Below are positions 22,480 through 33,327 of a DNA stretch of 64,000 bases, piece by piece; positions within the stretch are counted from its first letter, which is position 1, and every line of letters starts with the position of its first letter. The position numbers and the translations under genes were made by a program. The notes beneath the pieces are model-generated. The model worked only from the letters and a program-made list of their open reading frames with translations. It searched no databases and was not told the origin of the DNA. The DNA is from Acanthosepion esculentum (lineage: Eukaryota; Mollusca; Cephalopoda; Sepiida; Sepiidae), in NCBI GenBank assembly GCA_964036315.1, contig OZ038517.1, positions 55,989,603-56,053,602 on the forward strand. The letters run 5' to 3'.

Positions 22480-22564
22480 ACTTACCCTCAAAATCAGGAA
22501 GAGATGAAATTCTATAGATACATTATCCATAGAATTTCATCTCTTCCTGATTTTGAGGGTAAGT
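22480..22564. repeat. Perfect 36-bp palindrome
   Basis: Arms 22480-22515 and 22529-22564 are exact reverse complements with a 13-nt spacer (22516-22528). The arms are not low-complexity. Confidence 0.95.
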
Positions 22565-22639
22565 GGGTTTTTTTTCTTTGTTAGCATTTTCTTTAAGCCT
22601 TCCCCGTTGCTAACTCGCTCCGTTCATAGACTTCTCAGT

Positions 22640-22968
22640 ATCCTTCTGCATAACTACATTTTTGTTGCCTATGTTTTCCTCAGGGTTCTTGATAAGATCC
22701 AGAGACGGATATGCAATGTAATTGGCCCTGATCTGTCATCTCGTCTGCAGTCGCTCTCTCACATTCCTGTTTCCCTGACAAATACAATCTCCAGCTATTT
22801 AAGTGTAACGTCAATCGACATCTCCAGCTGCCTTGATCTATCCACTTCCCTTCTCCACATCCTTTCACCTTTCATTCCCATCTGCTCTTCCTCCAAACCT
22901 TCTGTAACCCCTTGCGTGCTAGTGGCTTCCAGACTTGCTTGGGGTGATAAGCTTAAAAAAAATATAGT
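22640..22968 (+). pseudogene. CR1/Jockey-type LINE 3' end with internal deletion
   Basis: Encodes VLDKIQRRICNVIGPDL and SSRLQSLSH, then jumps to the last codons of the LINE (PVSLTNTI region). Compared with 36245-36862, about 265 bp is deleted between the two parts. It ends in an A-rich run. A long open frame here (22553-23611) is a chance fusion of this LINE, an antisense RTE piece and a TA array. Confidence 0.75.
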
Positions 22969-22969
22969 T

Positions 22970-23345
22970 TTCTCTTCATCTGTGGAGAGAGTCTCCAGCA
23001 TTCACTGTCATATAAGAAAATGGCTACCACATAGAAATCCAGTCCTCATTTCTTTGTTTCTGACTTTCCTTTGTCACAGCACTTTCCTGATCTTTAAGAA
23101 TGCCTCTTTCGCTGTTCCAATGCGTGTTCGGATCTCGGTGTCGCATTTTCCATCCGCTGTCAAACATTTCCCAGATATTTTAAACTTCTGTACTTGCTTG
23201 ATGTTGACAATTAGTAATTTGAATCTTGGGTTTTTTCTCTTGTTGGTGACCGGAGTTAGTCTTCTTGCAATTGATGGTTTGTTTATTTCCTCCCTTTCTT
23301 TCATTATACAGTCTCAAAGGTCCTATAGTTTTCTTTCCGTGTCAG
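22970..23345 (-). pseudogene. RTE-type LINE reverse transcriptase fragment
   Basis: Minus strand encodes IKQVQKFKISGKCLTADGK, then CDTEIRTRIGTAKEAF. This matches the thumb-side region of RTE-type endonuclease-reverse transcriptases, where the order is a Val/Leu-Gly strand, then D-G-R-C-D-x-E-I. Frame shifts occur on both sides. Adjacent to, but opposite in strand from, the CR1-type copy. Confidence 0.7.
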
Positions 23346-23431
23346 CTATCAACAGTATAAACTGCGTATTTTATATTATGATTACACCTAGTAATAATAA
23401 ATCTTGCATGGGTTCCCAACATTGCGAATTA

Positions 23432-23514
<83 letters not shown>
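23432..23514. repeat. (CA)n-(TA)n microsatellite
   Basis: CA run then about 60 bp TA, directly bordering the inverted repeat at 23517. Confidence 0.98.
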
Positions 23515-23516
<2 letters not shown>

Positions 23517-23517
<1 letters not shown>

Positions 23518-24065
23518 TAAAATGAATCAATCATGTAAAAAGTATATTAGTAAAGTTCATGATATAAAATGGCGAAATCCCTTCGCTAACAAAATTTTAA
23601 AGATGCATTAACCTACTCGATGAATGTTATGATCCTTGTTTTTTAGAATTATAAGCTGTATTAGGTCTTTCTTAAATACGCAAGTACTTTCGACTTTACA
23701 TTCAGTCATCTTCTGGCATGGAAATTATTTTGTTTTTGGTAAAATTCAGGTATCAAGTTTATATCCGTTACCACATATAAAAAACCATTTCGATTCGCAT
23801 TATATTTTTTCGCCTCGGATACTACCTGAATTTTAGATTGTATGAGGTCTTTCTTAAATACGCAAGTACTTTCGACTGTACATTCAGTCATCTTCAGGCG
23901 TGGAATTTTCTTTTTTTTTTTTGGTAAAATTCAGATAGCATCTGAGACGAAAAAATATAGTACGTTAATGCATCTTTAAAATTTTGTTAGCGAAGAGATT
24001 TCGCCATTTTATATCATTAACTTTACTAATTTACTTTTTATATGAATGATTCATTGTAATATAAA
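23517..24065. repeat. Inverted-repeat tails with hammerhead-like boxes
   Basis: Arms 23517-23610 and about 23970-24065 are diverged reverse complements. Between them are two direct copies of a hammerhead-like unit on the minus strand. The better copy has CUGAAGA (23891-23897), stem GACUG/CAGUC, and GAAA (23870-23873). The other, around 23675-23712, has a mutated first box. Helix I is not evident, so self-cleavage is doubtful. Related to 55199-55690. Confidence 0.6.
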
Positions 24066-24079
24066 TTGAACTGCACCAC

Positions 24080-24087
<8 letters not shown>

Positions 24088-24149
<62 letters not shown>

Positions 24150-24165
24150 TAGATAGATAGATATT
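24088..24165. repeat. (TA)n-(GATA)n microsatellite
   Basis: TA array followed by four GATA units. Confidence 0.98.
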
Positions 24166-24169
24166 AATA

Positions 24170-24940
24170 GATTTTTTATTCTCTTAATTTTCGGTTATAT
24201 TTTTATGGTTACACGCGTTTGAGTAGACGTCTTTTTTTTACATCTACCATCCTATGCATTCGAAAATATCCTCTCCAGCCGGGTTCTAACTTGCATCACT
24301 CTCGGTATATGTAATTCACACTTTTTAAAAAATAACATGGAGTCTTAAACATGTGTCTCCATAAAAATATAGGCGCTTTAGTTTTTTCGCCATAACATGT
24401 TTTTTAATTCATTTTATTTTCTCATGTCAAATCTCCATATTTACATTTTAACATATTTCCCCATGTACAAATCAATACTTAGTTCACGAATATATATTTT
24501 AAAAATTTATCAATGGTTTCGATTTTTTGAATTAAATACATTTTTTTAAGTAGCAGGGTTGTCATGGTAACAACTTTTCTTTGGACTTTTTAAAGTTATC
24601 TTTTGATAATGCTCGCGTGAAAGGAGCAAATCGTTAAAAAGGAAATAAAAAATATTTCAACCGTTTCTCATTTATTCCATCTTATTTTGGTCGGATCTAG
24701 TTTATTTTATTTGATATTTACACAATTTTTCTTACCTAAAATAAAGATTTAAATTTTCGTTGCTTCTCTTAAGGATGGAACAACGCTAACAATTCTGTTA
24801 GATTATATCAGCGTTTCTCAGCCTCTTTAAGCAATGGTACACCTAGAAGCAAATGAAAATATCACAGATGCACTTAGAAAATTTTTTAAAGGCTATACAT
24901 TTAAATGTTATAAAATACAACAGATAAAAAATACACACAA
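24170..24940. other. AT-rich, nothing recognised
   Basis: No frames, terminal repeats or boxes seen. Confidence 0.4.
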
Positions 24941-24943
24941 ATA

Positions 24944-24947
<4 letters not shown>

Positions 24948-25018
<71 letters not shown>
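24948..25018. repeat. (TA)n array
   Basis: About 70 bp of TA. Confidence 0.98.
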
Positions 25019-25019
<1 letters not shown>

Positions 25020-25020
<1 letters not shown>

Positions 25021-25389
25021 GGGTCCGCCATATGTGAGCACTTATTAAAGAGCAGATCGTGTGCAGCTAATTTTAGTGTTGACCAGTTCACCGTGTTGTC
25101 CCGGTCACACTCGTTATTTCACCTTAAGGTGCTGGAGGCACTTTACATCGGGTCCCGCAAGCCTTCCTTGTGTAAACAACGTGAGTGTTTGTTGGGGCTC
25201 GCTGTCATTTGCCTCTAGCTCCTTTTGCTCATTTTTCCCTCCTCCTCCACATTTCCTATAATTGTACATTTTCTGTGTTTTTAATTTAAATTAAATCTCC
25301 CGTTGTAAGCCTGATGAGCGGGAGCGAAACCGGTTGCTTCGCCCGTTTTTAATATGTCTAGTAATATCAAGCTTCATACGTTTATTGCT

Positions 25390-25390
<1 letters not shown>
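25020..25390 (+). other. GC-richer unit between TA arrays with hammerhead-like boxes
   Basis: A distinct unit of about 370 bp bounded by TA arrays on both sides. Near its end, CUGAUGA (25312-25318) and GAAAC are separated by only GCGGGAGC, which closes a two-pair stem with a GGGA loop. Stem III and helix I do not pair convincingly. No coding motif. Confidence 0.4.
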
Positions 25391-25391
<1 letters not shown>

Positions 25392-25452
<61 letters not shown>

Positions 25453-25475
25453 CAAATACTAACACTGTACCATTA

Positions 25476-25557
<82 letters not shown>
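25392..25557. repeat. (TA)n and (CA)n microsatellites
   Basis: TA array at 25392-25446 and CA array at about 25478-25557. Confidence 0.98.
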
Positions 25558-25559
<2 letters not shown>

Positions 25560-25560
<1 letters not shown>

Positions 25561-25895
25561 TGTATGCTGTGACCATATTTCGCAGCACACTGAATACGAT
25601 CGGAAGGCCCAATAGTGTGCCACAGAAAGGTGGTTAAGAATCACTGGATTATATTGTCTATATTTCTCATCTGCACATAAAGTCACAAGTGCAGGAAACC
25701 AGTCAGATAGCGACCTCATGACCTTTTTTTGTATTAATTTTACGCCAAACAAAGCGATAATTTTACTGAGATGCAAGGGGTTACTGGGAAAGAAAAATAC
25801 TTTAGTGAGGAGAAAAGACAATAAAAGAAAAGTTTCAGGAAGCCAGAATTTGGCGATTGACGTTTCATTTAATTTTTGTTGATTGTAGGCAGGGG
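25560..25895. other. No recognised feature
   Basis: Ordinary sequence with a G run at 25892-25900 and no motif. Confidence 0.35.
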
Positions 25896-26110
25896 GGGGG
25901 GCAAGAAACCAGAAGAGAGTTCCCCAGGTGAGAAACGCAAGAGAAGAAACTATTAGAATAGAACTTACAGTTCTAGCTCGTTCGACGGTAAAACAGTGAG
26001 ACCTAATTGTCAATCTAGTAGAGCGCTTAATTTCACGGAGTCGAGGCACCAAGGAGATAATCTCTTCAGCACAATTGCTATGAAAGTATTTATAGAAAAT
26101 TTATTTTGTT
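25895..26110 (-). pseudogene. CR1/Jockey-type LINE fragment
   Basis: Minus strand reads FYKYFHSNCAEEIISLVPRL, then KRSTRLTIRSHCFTVE, matching the segment FYKYFHGNCSEELLSLVPRP of the intact copy at 36245-36862. The frame is interrupted between the pieces. Confidence 0.7.
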
Positions 26111-26114
26111 TGTG

Positions 26115-26275
26115 GTTCACTATTTGCCCATAGCAAAACCGGTGCTACCATCCCGGGTCAGGGTGAACCTGAGAACAACAGCAAGAGTGGTGGTTCCACA
26201 CTCCTCAAAACCTCCAAACTCCCGAACAGAGACCTTACTTCCAGATGTAGTTTATCGTTATACCCAGGACGATTG
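26115..26275 (+). repeat. Dispersed repeat family B, copy 1
   Basis: Contains CCCGGGTCAGGGTGAACCTG and GGTGGTTCCACACTCCTC, found also at 42955-43115, 45060-45130, 47990-48135 and 57690-57825, always on the plus strand. Non-coding. Confidence 0.8.
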
Positions 26276-26386
26276 TCCATTTTTCTTCCTATTCTCCGTC
26301 GCTTTTCCTTCACATTTTTCTTACTTTTTATTTCGTCTTTCCTTCGTTTTTCAATCTCGGGACAAAAAGTTGCTGAAGCCAGACAG

Positions 26387-26464
<78 letters not shown>
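26387..26464. repeat. (GT)n array
   Basis: About 78 bp of uninterrupted GT. Confidence 0.98.
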
Positions 26465-26467
<3 letters not shown>

Positions 26468-26499
26468 GGAGTGGGGGCATCCGTAATATTGCAACTCAT

Positions 26500-26980
26500 C
26501 TAGTTGCCGTTTTTAGCACCATTTTCAATAATCGTCTTATTACTTACTTTCAATCGGCAACCGCCTCTGAGTAATTCCATTAACCCTTTGATATTCATTT
26601 TGCCAACGGAAAAATGTCTAAGCAGAAAAGCTAATAACGTCCAAATAATATTAATGAAATAAAATCGTTTTGAAGACTTGGATGTCAGAGAGGAACACAG
26701 GTAAATCTTTGTTCTCATAAACGTTTGTTATGAACAAGATGCCGCATCGATCCATTGTGTTCAAGAGAAGTGAAAGTTAGTGATATTTAGACCAGGGCCC
26801 AGGAGTTAATTATAACATCCAATAGAATATATTTGGTGGAATCTTTTTAAGACAAGATTATTATTATTATCCCAGAAGCTACTGAATGTAATACACGTGC
26901 ATACGTATGAATACATATGATACTTATAGAAATAGATTTTAAATATTTAGCGTACAATGGTAAGTGTAGTAAATATAGCC
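26500..26980. other. No recognised feature
   Basis: No frame or repeat of note. Confidence 0.35.

Positions 26981-26982
<2 letters not shown>

Positions 26983-27055
<73 letters not shown>
26983..27055. repeat. (TA)n array
   Basis: About 70 bp TA bordering a purine-rich tract. Confidence 0.98.
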
Positions 27056-27058
<3 letters not shown>

Positions 27059-27318
27059 TGAGAGAAGAAGAGATGGATAGATTAGGAAGGAAGAGAAAGA
27101 GGGAAGGAAGGAGAGAGACAGCTCATAAGGAGTGAGACAGGTGGGGAGGAGAAAGAATAGGAGAGAGAGGGAGCTGATAAGGAAGGAGATAGATGGGAGA
27201 AAGTGAGCGGAAGATAGATGGGAGAGATAGAGTGGGAGACAGATTACTCTCTCCCCATTTCTACCTCTCTCCACTGAAATGGGGAGATAGAGAATTAGAG
27301 GGAGAGGGAGAGACATAA
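27056..27318. repeat. GA-rich polypurine tract with hairpin
   Basis: About 190 bp of almost only G and A, then CTCTCCCCATTT paired with AAATGGGGAGA a few bases on. Could form triplex or hairpin structures. Confidence 0.85.
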
Positions 27319-27319
27319 T

Positions 27320-27770
27320 GGGAAGGAGAGATATATTTCATATTATAAATTTCAACTGACAGTAATACTGGCTGTTTGTCAGTGAATGCCTAATGTTTCC
27401 TTACAGGGAAACGGCTAATATTACCTTTAGTTTTTATTGGTAAAACACTGAATTCTGTCAAGACAGCATAATTTCAGAAATACCATATCTCATCCGCTCC
27501 GTTTGATCTCCGCTAATTCATATTTCTTAATATTGGTCTGGTATTTCCATGACCTCATGGTTCCGTGGTGCTACCTACTATTAACTTTACATATTGTCAT
27601 CCTATGATTTTTGTCATATCGTCAGACTGAAATAGATAGACAAAAAATGGTGACACACTCTGATACTCCCCTTTCCGTCTCCGAATCTTTGGAGTTGGGA
27701 TGCTGAAGGTAACATCAATCAGCTAAGTCACGAACCTTTTACTTATATTTATTCTATATGGGTTAATTTG
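27320..27770. other. No recognised feature
   Basis: Nothing beyond short runs. Confidence 0.35.
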
Positions 27771-27774
27771 AAAG

Positions 27775-27912
27775 ACTGTTGTTGAAGCCAAAATTGCTGA
27801 TTTTTCAGTGGTTTGCAGATAAGGAGGCTTTCAAGACAAGGAGGCTTTGTGGTAGAGAATTTAACATTGAAGATAGAGCGTTACTAGAATTAATATGAAT
27901 TTCTTTTCACTT
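27775..27912. repeat. Dispersed repeat family A, copy 2
   Basis: Direct match to 1536-1700 with scattered indels. Lies about 0.9 kb beyond the C-terminal coding relic of the minus-strand PLE at 28830, consistent with a PLE tail component. Confidence 0.7.
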
Positions 27913-28119
27913 AACGCATGCTTACTTCGAATAGATGTGGCTACTCGCCAGAGCGAAGTTACACTGCTGATATTTCTCGATTTCTTTGTACTTTTATCAG
28001 TGTTGTTGACTTCTTTCTTTTATTTTTAATTTTTTATTCTTTATTCTTTCCTCACCTTCTCCGTTGATCTCTGCTTTATTATTATTGTCTTGACAATTTA
28101 ATTCAGGTTACAGTTGATT

Positions 28120-28830
28120 TTCTGTGTGTATATGTATGTTTGCCTGTGCCTATGCATGTACACGCATGCATGTATACATACACGCGCCCACACCTGTATT
28201 TTGTGTGTCCGTGTGTGCGCTTCTGTGTTTGTTTTATGATGAGTGCGTTTGTATTTTGATGGTATTGTGTTTACTCATTTTTTGCTGTGACCATTTAGGT
28301 AACGTTTGGATTTATGTGCGGGTGTTTGTACCCATTTATATGCATGTCTGCGTGCACACATACATACAAACATGTATACATACACACCCACCCACACATG
28401 TATGCTTTTGCATTCGTGTGCATGCGTCTGACTGTTTATTTGTGTTTGTGTATGTGTTTATGTGTGTGAGTATGTATGTCCGCTCTCGTATACGCGTAGT
28501 TCTTGGTATTATCTTTATCTATATATTTTTTTATCTTTACTCAGTGTGGGTTTGGTGTATATTTTATACTGTTTTCTCGATTTTTATTTATATTTCTATT
28601 TCTGCTTTTTTGTATATAGTGTGTGTATTTTTTTTGTATATAGTGTGTGTATGTTTTTGCGTTTTTTAAAGAGTGTAGTTGTGGTTATTTGCGTGTGTTT
28701 AGTGTGGTTGGGTAATATGTTGCTAATTATTTTGTTAATGTTGTGGGTATTGTGAAGAGCGTGTGTGTGCTTTTTGCGTTTTGTAAAGGATGTAGTTGTG
28801 GTGATTTGTATTTTGGGCTTGTGCGTATTT
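28120..28830 (-). other. T/G-rich sequence, likely PLE-3 3' untranslated region
   Basis: Long TG-rich stretch that yields a Cys/Val/Tyr-rich frame on the plus strand (28124-28669) without any domain. On the minus strand it directly follows the PLE coding relic, and the PLE at 53560-54540 has a similar T-rich region in the same relative place. Confidence 0.45.
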
Positions 28831-29456
28831 AGTATGATTGGGTATAATTTTGTTGGTTATTATTTGTTGATATTGTGGTTACTTTTTTCTGGTTGAATTG
28901 TGCTTGGAATTGGTATGGACTAGATGTTAGGTATGGGGGTTTGTGTTTATGATGACATTGCGTTTTTTGTTGTATTGTTTTTCTTTTTATATTAGTATGT
29001 AGGTAGTAAAGTAGATGGTTATTTAAATGTCTGCATTTTCCCATTATTTCATGCCTGTTGTTCATTTGTTCTCGAGACACAATTTACAATTTCTGCTGCG
29101 TGGGGCTGCTTTTTTTATAATTTTTCATTTAAATAATAATGTTACTTTGTTCCTGGCACCATAAGTATTTTGATAGTGCTGTGATCTTTCTGTTTTAATT
29201 GAGTTTTGACGATTAGTAAATCTTTCATTAAACGTTGTTTCTGTAGCTCTTATGTAGGTATTTTCTTCCGCGTTCGTATTGTTTGTTACATAGGCCTTAT
29301 ATATTATGTTGTTGGTTATGCATGTGTTGTTAAGTGGGCAATTGTTTTTATTTCGACAATTGAATTTGTTGTTGTGGGTATTATTTTTTTATTGTTTTTG
29401 ATTATTACTTTCTCCATGTTATTCATTATAGTATCTTTGTTGTTGATTTTTGATAG
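28830..29456 (-). pseudogene. PLE-3 GIY-YIG endonuclease and C-terminus (downstream of gypsy insertion)
   Basis: Minus strand frames give CPLNNTCITNNIIYKAYVTN, then TYIRATETTFNERF, corresponding to the GIY and YIG strands and the following helix of the PLE nuclease (GIY and YIG residues are altered). Near 29040 the frame KCRHLNNHLLYYL matches the usual PLE C-terminus. The upstream part lies beyond the gypsy element at 34444-34640, and the frame continues across it when one target-duplication copy is ignored. Several frameshifts. Confidence 0.75.
29452..29456. repeat. Target-site duplication GATAG (left)
   Basis: Five bases directly before the LTR, repeated at 34444-34448. Five-bp duplication is typical of Ty3/gypsy integration. 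Confidence 0.92.
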
Positions 29457-29735
29457 TGTTATGGTCCAATATCCTCGCACCACGGTATGGTCCAAGGTAG
29501 AACCAAGGAAGAACAACAGGAACACAAGAGTAGTAAATAACAAATATATATTACAACAGAAATATAATACAAGAAGTTGAAGGTGTTAGTATTAACTGTC
29601 AGTTTGGTTTAGAGTGAACTAATATGTCTTGACTCGTTAGGTCTCAACTCATTCCTCGTCCCTCTCTCTCAGAGAGGCTCAGTATTTATAGAGTCAGGAA
29701 GAGTCCATTATCGTTATAGGTAAGTTCCCATAACA
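29457..29735 (-). repeat. 3' LTR of the gypsy element
   Basis: 279 bp, TGTTATGG to ATAACA. Differs from the 5' LTR at about 15 substitutions and 3 small indels by hand count. Confidence 0.93.
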
Positions 29736-29746
29736 CCCCCCTTCCA
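29736..29746 (-). promoter_or_regulatory. Polypurine tract
   Basis: Minus strand GGAAGGGGGG directly abuts the 3' LTR, the place for plus-strand priming. Confidence 0.8.
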
Positions 29747-29962
29747 AAGTTTTTGCGTCGCAGGGATCTTTAGTAATTTTTTCTCTTTGGATTTATTATC
29801 AAAGGCTCTTTGACCTTTCTTTTCCTGGTCGATTTTCGTGGTTAAGACATTGTTTGCGGCCTTTGTATATCAAATGTGTCGAATATGGTATCCATCACTT
29901 CTTCCTGAGGTGGACCGTTAGAATCATCTAACAGCCTCTTTTTTTATTTGATTTACATGTCT

Positions 29963-30779
29963 TTAATGTGAGAATTTCAGGCTCTGTATTGTGTAAACCA
30001 TGTTCCCGATTCTTTTTTCAATTGTACCTTGTTCCCAGTAGGATGTATTGTTTTTATACGTTTTGAAAAAAAACTTTCTCTTCTGAGTAGAATTTTCTTT
30101 TAGGTACGTACGACATTGGTATTTGTTTTGTTTGTTTTGGTAGCAACTTGTCAAATACTGATCTGATTTTCCGGGCGAACATCACTTCCGCGGGTGATAA
30201 TGCCGATGACGTAGCACTGTTTGGAGTAATTCGATATACTTGTAAAAATTGTTGCAACGCCTTTTCTGTAGGCACGTCATATGCTTTCCTTAACGCTCTT
30301 TTGAGTGTGTCTACAAATCTCTCCGCTTGCCCATTTGATCTTGGGTGATATGGCGGGGATTTGATATGTTTAACTTGAAAAATTTCGTAAAATTCTTGAA
30401 AGTCCACAGATGTGAATTGTGTCCCATTATCAGTGACTAGACAATCAACCACTCTGAAACGAGCAAACAGCTCGTGGAGGCAATTTATGGTAGTTTCAGA
30501 AGTAGGTTTTCTGCAACGAAACACTTCTGGCCATTTGCTATAACTGTCTACTATGATCAAATAGTAGAAACCATCTATTGAACCTGCGAAGTCGACATGG
30601 ATTCTTGACCACGGACGATCTGTCTCTGGCCAAGGGTTATGGATGATCGGCGGTGCTTTTGCTGCTAAGGAACAACCCTTGAATTTTTGCACCATATGTG
30701 TAATGTCCTGACCCATGTTTTGCCAATATACGTAACTACGCATTAACGATTTCATTCTGTTCTTTCCTGGATGGCCCAT
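29963..30779 (-). pseudogene. Gypsy integrase
   Basis: The core is open from 30779 to 30054. Catalytic D63 (HVDFAG), D117 (VTDNGTQF) and E153 (SNGQAERF) are all present with 35 residues between the last two. The N-terminal zinc site has GHPG, but the expected CxxC reads FKGC, so one Cys is lost. The C-terminal domain (TSYWEQGTIEKRIGNMVY) is in another frame after an A8 run near 30062-30070, a frameshift. The first His of the zinc site lies just upstream of the start Met, so that Met is not the true start in a Gag-Pol polyprotein. Confidence 0.88.
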
Positions 30780-31015
30780 GTGGAAATCCTTTAGGATTCG
30801 CCTTTGTAGTGTTTTCGGAATTACTACCCTTTCCTTATATAATAGAATGTTGTCACATGACGAAAAACTGTCTGATACCTTTTTATTTTTTTCTGTAACT
30901 TTTGTTTTGTTTCCTTTATGAATTCATCATTTATTGTTTCATTTCTTATCTCTTGTAGTGTGGCGGGGAGGTTTCGAACTGTACTACATAGTGATGTCCT
31001 GATATCTTCTTCATG

Positions 31016-31640
31016 TCATAGGGCTGCGATTACGGAATCTTCCAATGGCTCCGTTTTCTTAGCTATTAGTCTCGAGAGACCATCTGCATGCCCAATTTTA
31101 TTCGTTGGCAGATACTCCAATTTGAAATTGTAGTTCAGTAAAATTGTACACCATCTTAGTAACCTATTTGACGTGTAAACGGGTAGACCTTTCTTCGATC
31201 CAAATATTGTTAATAACGGCTTGTAGTCCGTCTGTAAAGTAAAAAATCTCCTGTAAATATATCTATGAAATCTTGTAAGTGTAAAAATAATCTCCAGCAC
31301 TTCTTTTTCGATTTGTGAGTAATTTTTTCCTTGGTTTTTTAACGTTCTTGAAGCATGCGCGATGGGTTTTATTGTCCCATCCGACATTTTATGCAGTATA
31401 CATGCCCTGACTCCATAGGCACTCGCTTCACTTGCGACTATTATTTCTAATTTTGGGTCATAGTGCGCTAGAAATAGATCCGCGGTTAGCGTCTTAATTA
31501 TTTTGTCAAACGTTTTCTGGCATTCATCTGTCCACTCCCAAACTTTTTCCTTCTTCAACAGTTCGTTTAGGGGTGCGCGTAATTTATGCATGTTTGGAAT
31601 GAATTCTTGGTAATAATTCACTAAGCCTAAGAAGCTTTGT
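31016..31640 (-). pseudogene. Gypsy RT connection and RNase H
   Basis: Open for 201 residues. The connection has NYYQEFIPNM. RNase H shows ASEASAYGVRACI, where the family has Asp-Ala-Ser: the first catalytic Asp is Glu65. E107 (QIEKEVLEI) and D132 (QTDYKPLL) remain. The end DGLSRL is the usual boundary before integrase. The frame ends at 31016 inside the linker to integrase. Confidence 0.85.
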
Positions 31641-32600
31641 AATTCGGCTACGTTTTTTGGAGCTGGTATTTTTTTATCGCCGTTGCCCTTTCTGGGTCTG
31701 GTCGCCTTCCTTCTTCATCGATGATATGGCCCAGATATTTTATTTCCTTCATAAAGAAATCGCATTTGTTTTCTTTTACCTTAAAACCATAGTTTTGTAT
31801 TCTCCTGAAAACCTCTTGCACGTGTTCCCAGTGTTGTTCAATGTTTTTGCTCTTTATCAGTATGTCATCCAGTTATGCAATCGGGAAATCAAGTCCGCCT
31901 AGCATAGTATCCATTATTTGTTGAAATATTGCCGGCGTGACCTTAATACCAAATGGTAATCTTTGGAACTTGTATAATCCTTTGTGTGTGTTTATGCACA
32001 ATAATCTCGAGGTTTCCTCATCTACTGGTATTTGTAGGTACGCTTCGCTCAAGTCTATTTTTGAGAAAACTTTTCCTCCGTTTAATTTTGTGAAAACTTT
32101 TTCTGGGCTGGGTAGAGGATAGTGGTAATCCTTTATCGCTACGTTCAATCCCGTTGAGAAATCAGCGCATACACGTATCTCACCTGATTTCTTTTTGACG
32201 TAAACCGTAAGTGCGGCCCATTGACTATATTCTGCTTTTGTCAATATACCGATTTTTCGAGTCTATCCAACTCTTGATTTATTTTTTCTATTGAAGCAAA
32301 AGGTACGTTCCTTTTCTTTCTGAAGATAGGTTGTACGTTTTCTTTTATTTCTATATTTGCTGCCATTTTTTTACACCTCCCGAGGCCGCCTGAAAATACT
32401 TCGGGGAAACTCTCTTTTAGTTTATCCTTTAATTTATCAGCCGATAAAATATCGGTCGATAAACTTTTCACTTTTTGGCAGTACGTACTTATTGGTAAAT
32501 CCCAGAGGTCGAATTTCTGCATCCAGTCAGTTCCAAATAAATTTTCTGTGTTTCTTAGCACATACATTTTTAATTTTTTGGTCATTCCATTGAATGTCAC
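31640..32600 (-). pseudogene. Gypsy reverse transcriptase
   Basis: Fingers and palm are in 32244-31873 with motif A FSKIDLSEAYLQI (Asp64) and motif B YKFQRLPFGIKVTPAIF. A TAA stop takes the place of the residue before LDD in the YxDD catalytic box. After the stop the frame stays open through LDDILIKSKN and YLGHIIDEEG to about 31660. The upstream section (32600-32241) includes ESFPEVFSGGLGRCKK, typical of the protease-RT linker, and is separated by a frameshift at about 32241. Confidence 0.88.
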
Positions 32601-32624
32601 GTTTGTAATAAGTTCTCCTTCAAA

Positions 32625-32970
32625 TTATATTTTTCTACCTGTTACCGACCTAGCAATTTTATCGGTTCTCAACATGGTCGTTTTTTTCAATTTTCTCCAT
32701 GTTTGTACGTTAATAATAGTTAAGTCCGAACCGGAATCCAATTCTAGTCTGACTTTTCTGTTTAACATTTCTACTTGCACGGATTTTCGTATGTTTGTCT
32801 CGTCCGCTTGGTCAGTCCTAGTGACTCTTACTCTGCTTTTGCTTTCTTTCCTAGTCCAACAATGAGAACTTTTATGACCCACTTTTTTGCACGACTGACA
32901 AGTCTTAAAGCGGTATGGACAATCTTTATACCAATGCAAAGTCCCACAGCGATAGCATGGACTGGGTGGT
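32625..32970 (-). pseudogene. Gypsy nucleocapsid knuckles and protease
   Basis: Two zinc knuckles: CYRCGTLHWYKDC (C-X2-C-X3-H-X4-C, one residue short) and CQSCKKVGHKSSHC (C-X2-C-X4-H-X4-C). The protease active-site triplet DSG follows in LELDSGSDLTII. The frame ends at 32625 just before the linker to RT. Confidence 0.88.
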
Positions 32971-33327
32971 AGTTTTTTCTGATATTGACTTTTTGAAGTA
33001 GAAAAATTTGTTTGACCTGTTTAGAGGAAAAATTGGTTTGGTTTGTTTTTGAGGAGGGACAAAAACGTGTTTGTCGTTGTACTTTACGTATGTGAGCGAT
33101 GCCAGACTCTTCTATATCTTTCGAGTCCTTCTTTACGCTTATACATTACTGACAGTCTTCAGCCATTTTTTTTGCGTCAATTCTGGTTCACTCTCCAGTT
33201 TTGTAAGAATTCTGCGTCTGAACTCTGCGTCTTTAGTCGAAACCAGGCCTTGAATGAATATTAAACATTTAAAGTTGTCCGGGCTGACTTCAGTCATCAC
33301 AATGTTTGTTTACAATGGAAGCGAATG

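Noticed and set aside
22553..23611. 352-codon plus-strand frame, the longest in the window
   Set aside because: It fuses a deleted CR1-type LINE end, antisense RTE sequence and CA/TA repeats; no coherent protein.
25305..25350. Active hammerhead at CUGAUGAGCGGGAGCGAAAC
   Set aside because: Boxes are close and stem II has two pairs, but neither stem III nor helix I pairs, and no good U-H site is placed.
25459..26052. 197-codon frame as a gene
   Set aside because: It joins a CA microsatellite (poly Cys-Val) to a decayed LINE fragment at its N-terminal end.
28124..28669. Cys/Tyr-rich 181-codon frame resembling a toxin- or mucin-like protein
   Set aside because: Composition follows from TG-rich, low-complexity DNA; no signal peptide and no regular Cys spacing. 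It lies in the 3' region of a PLE.
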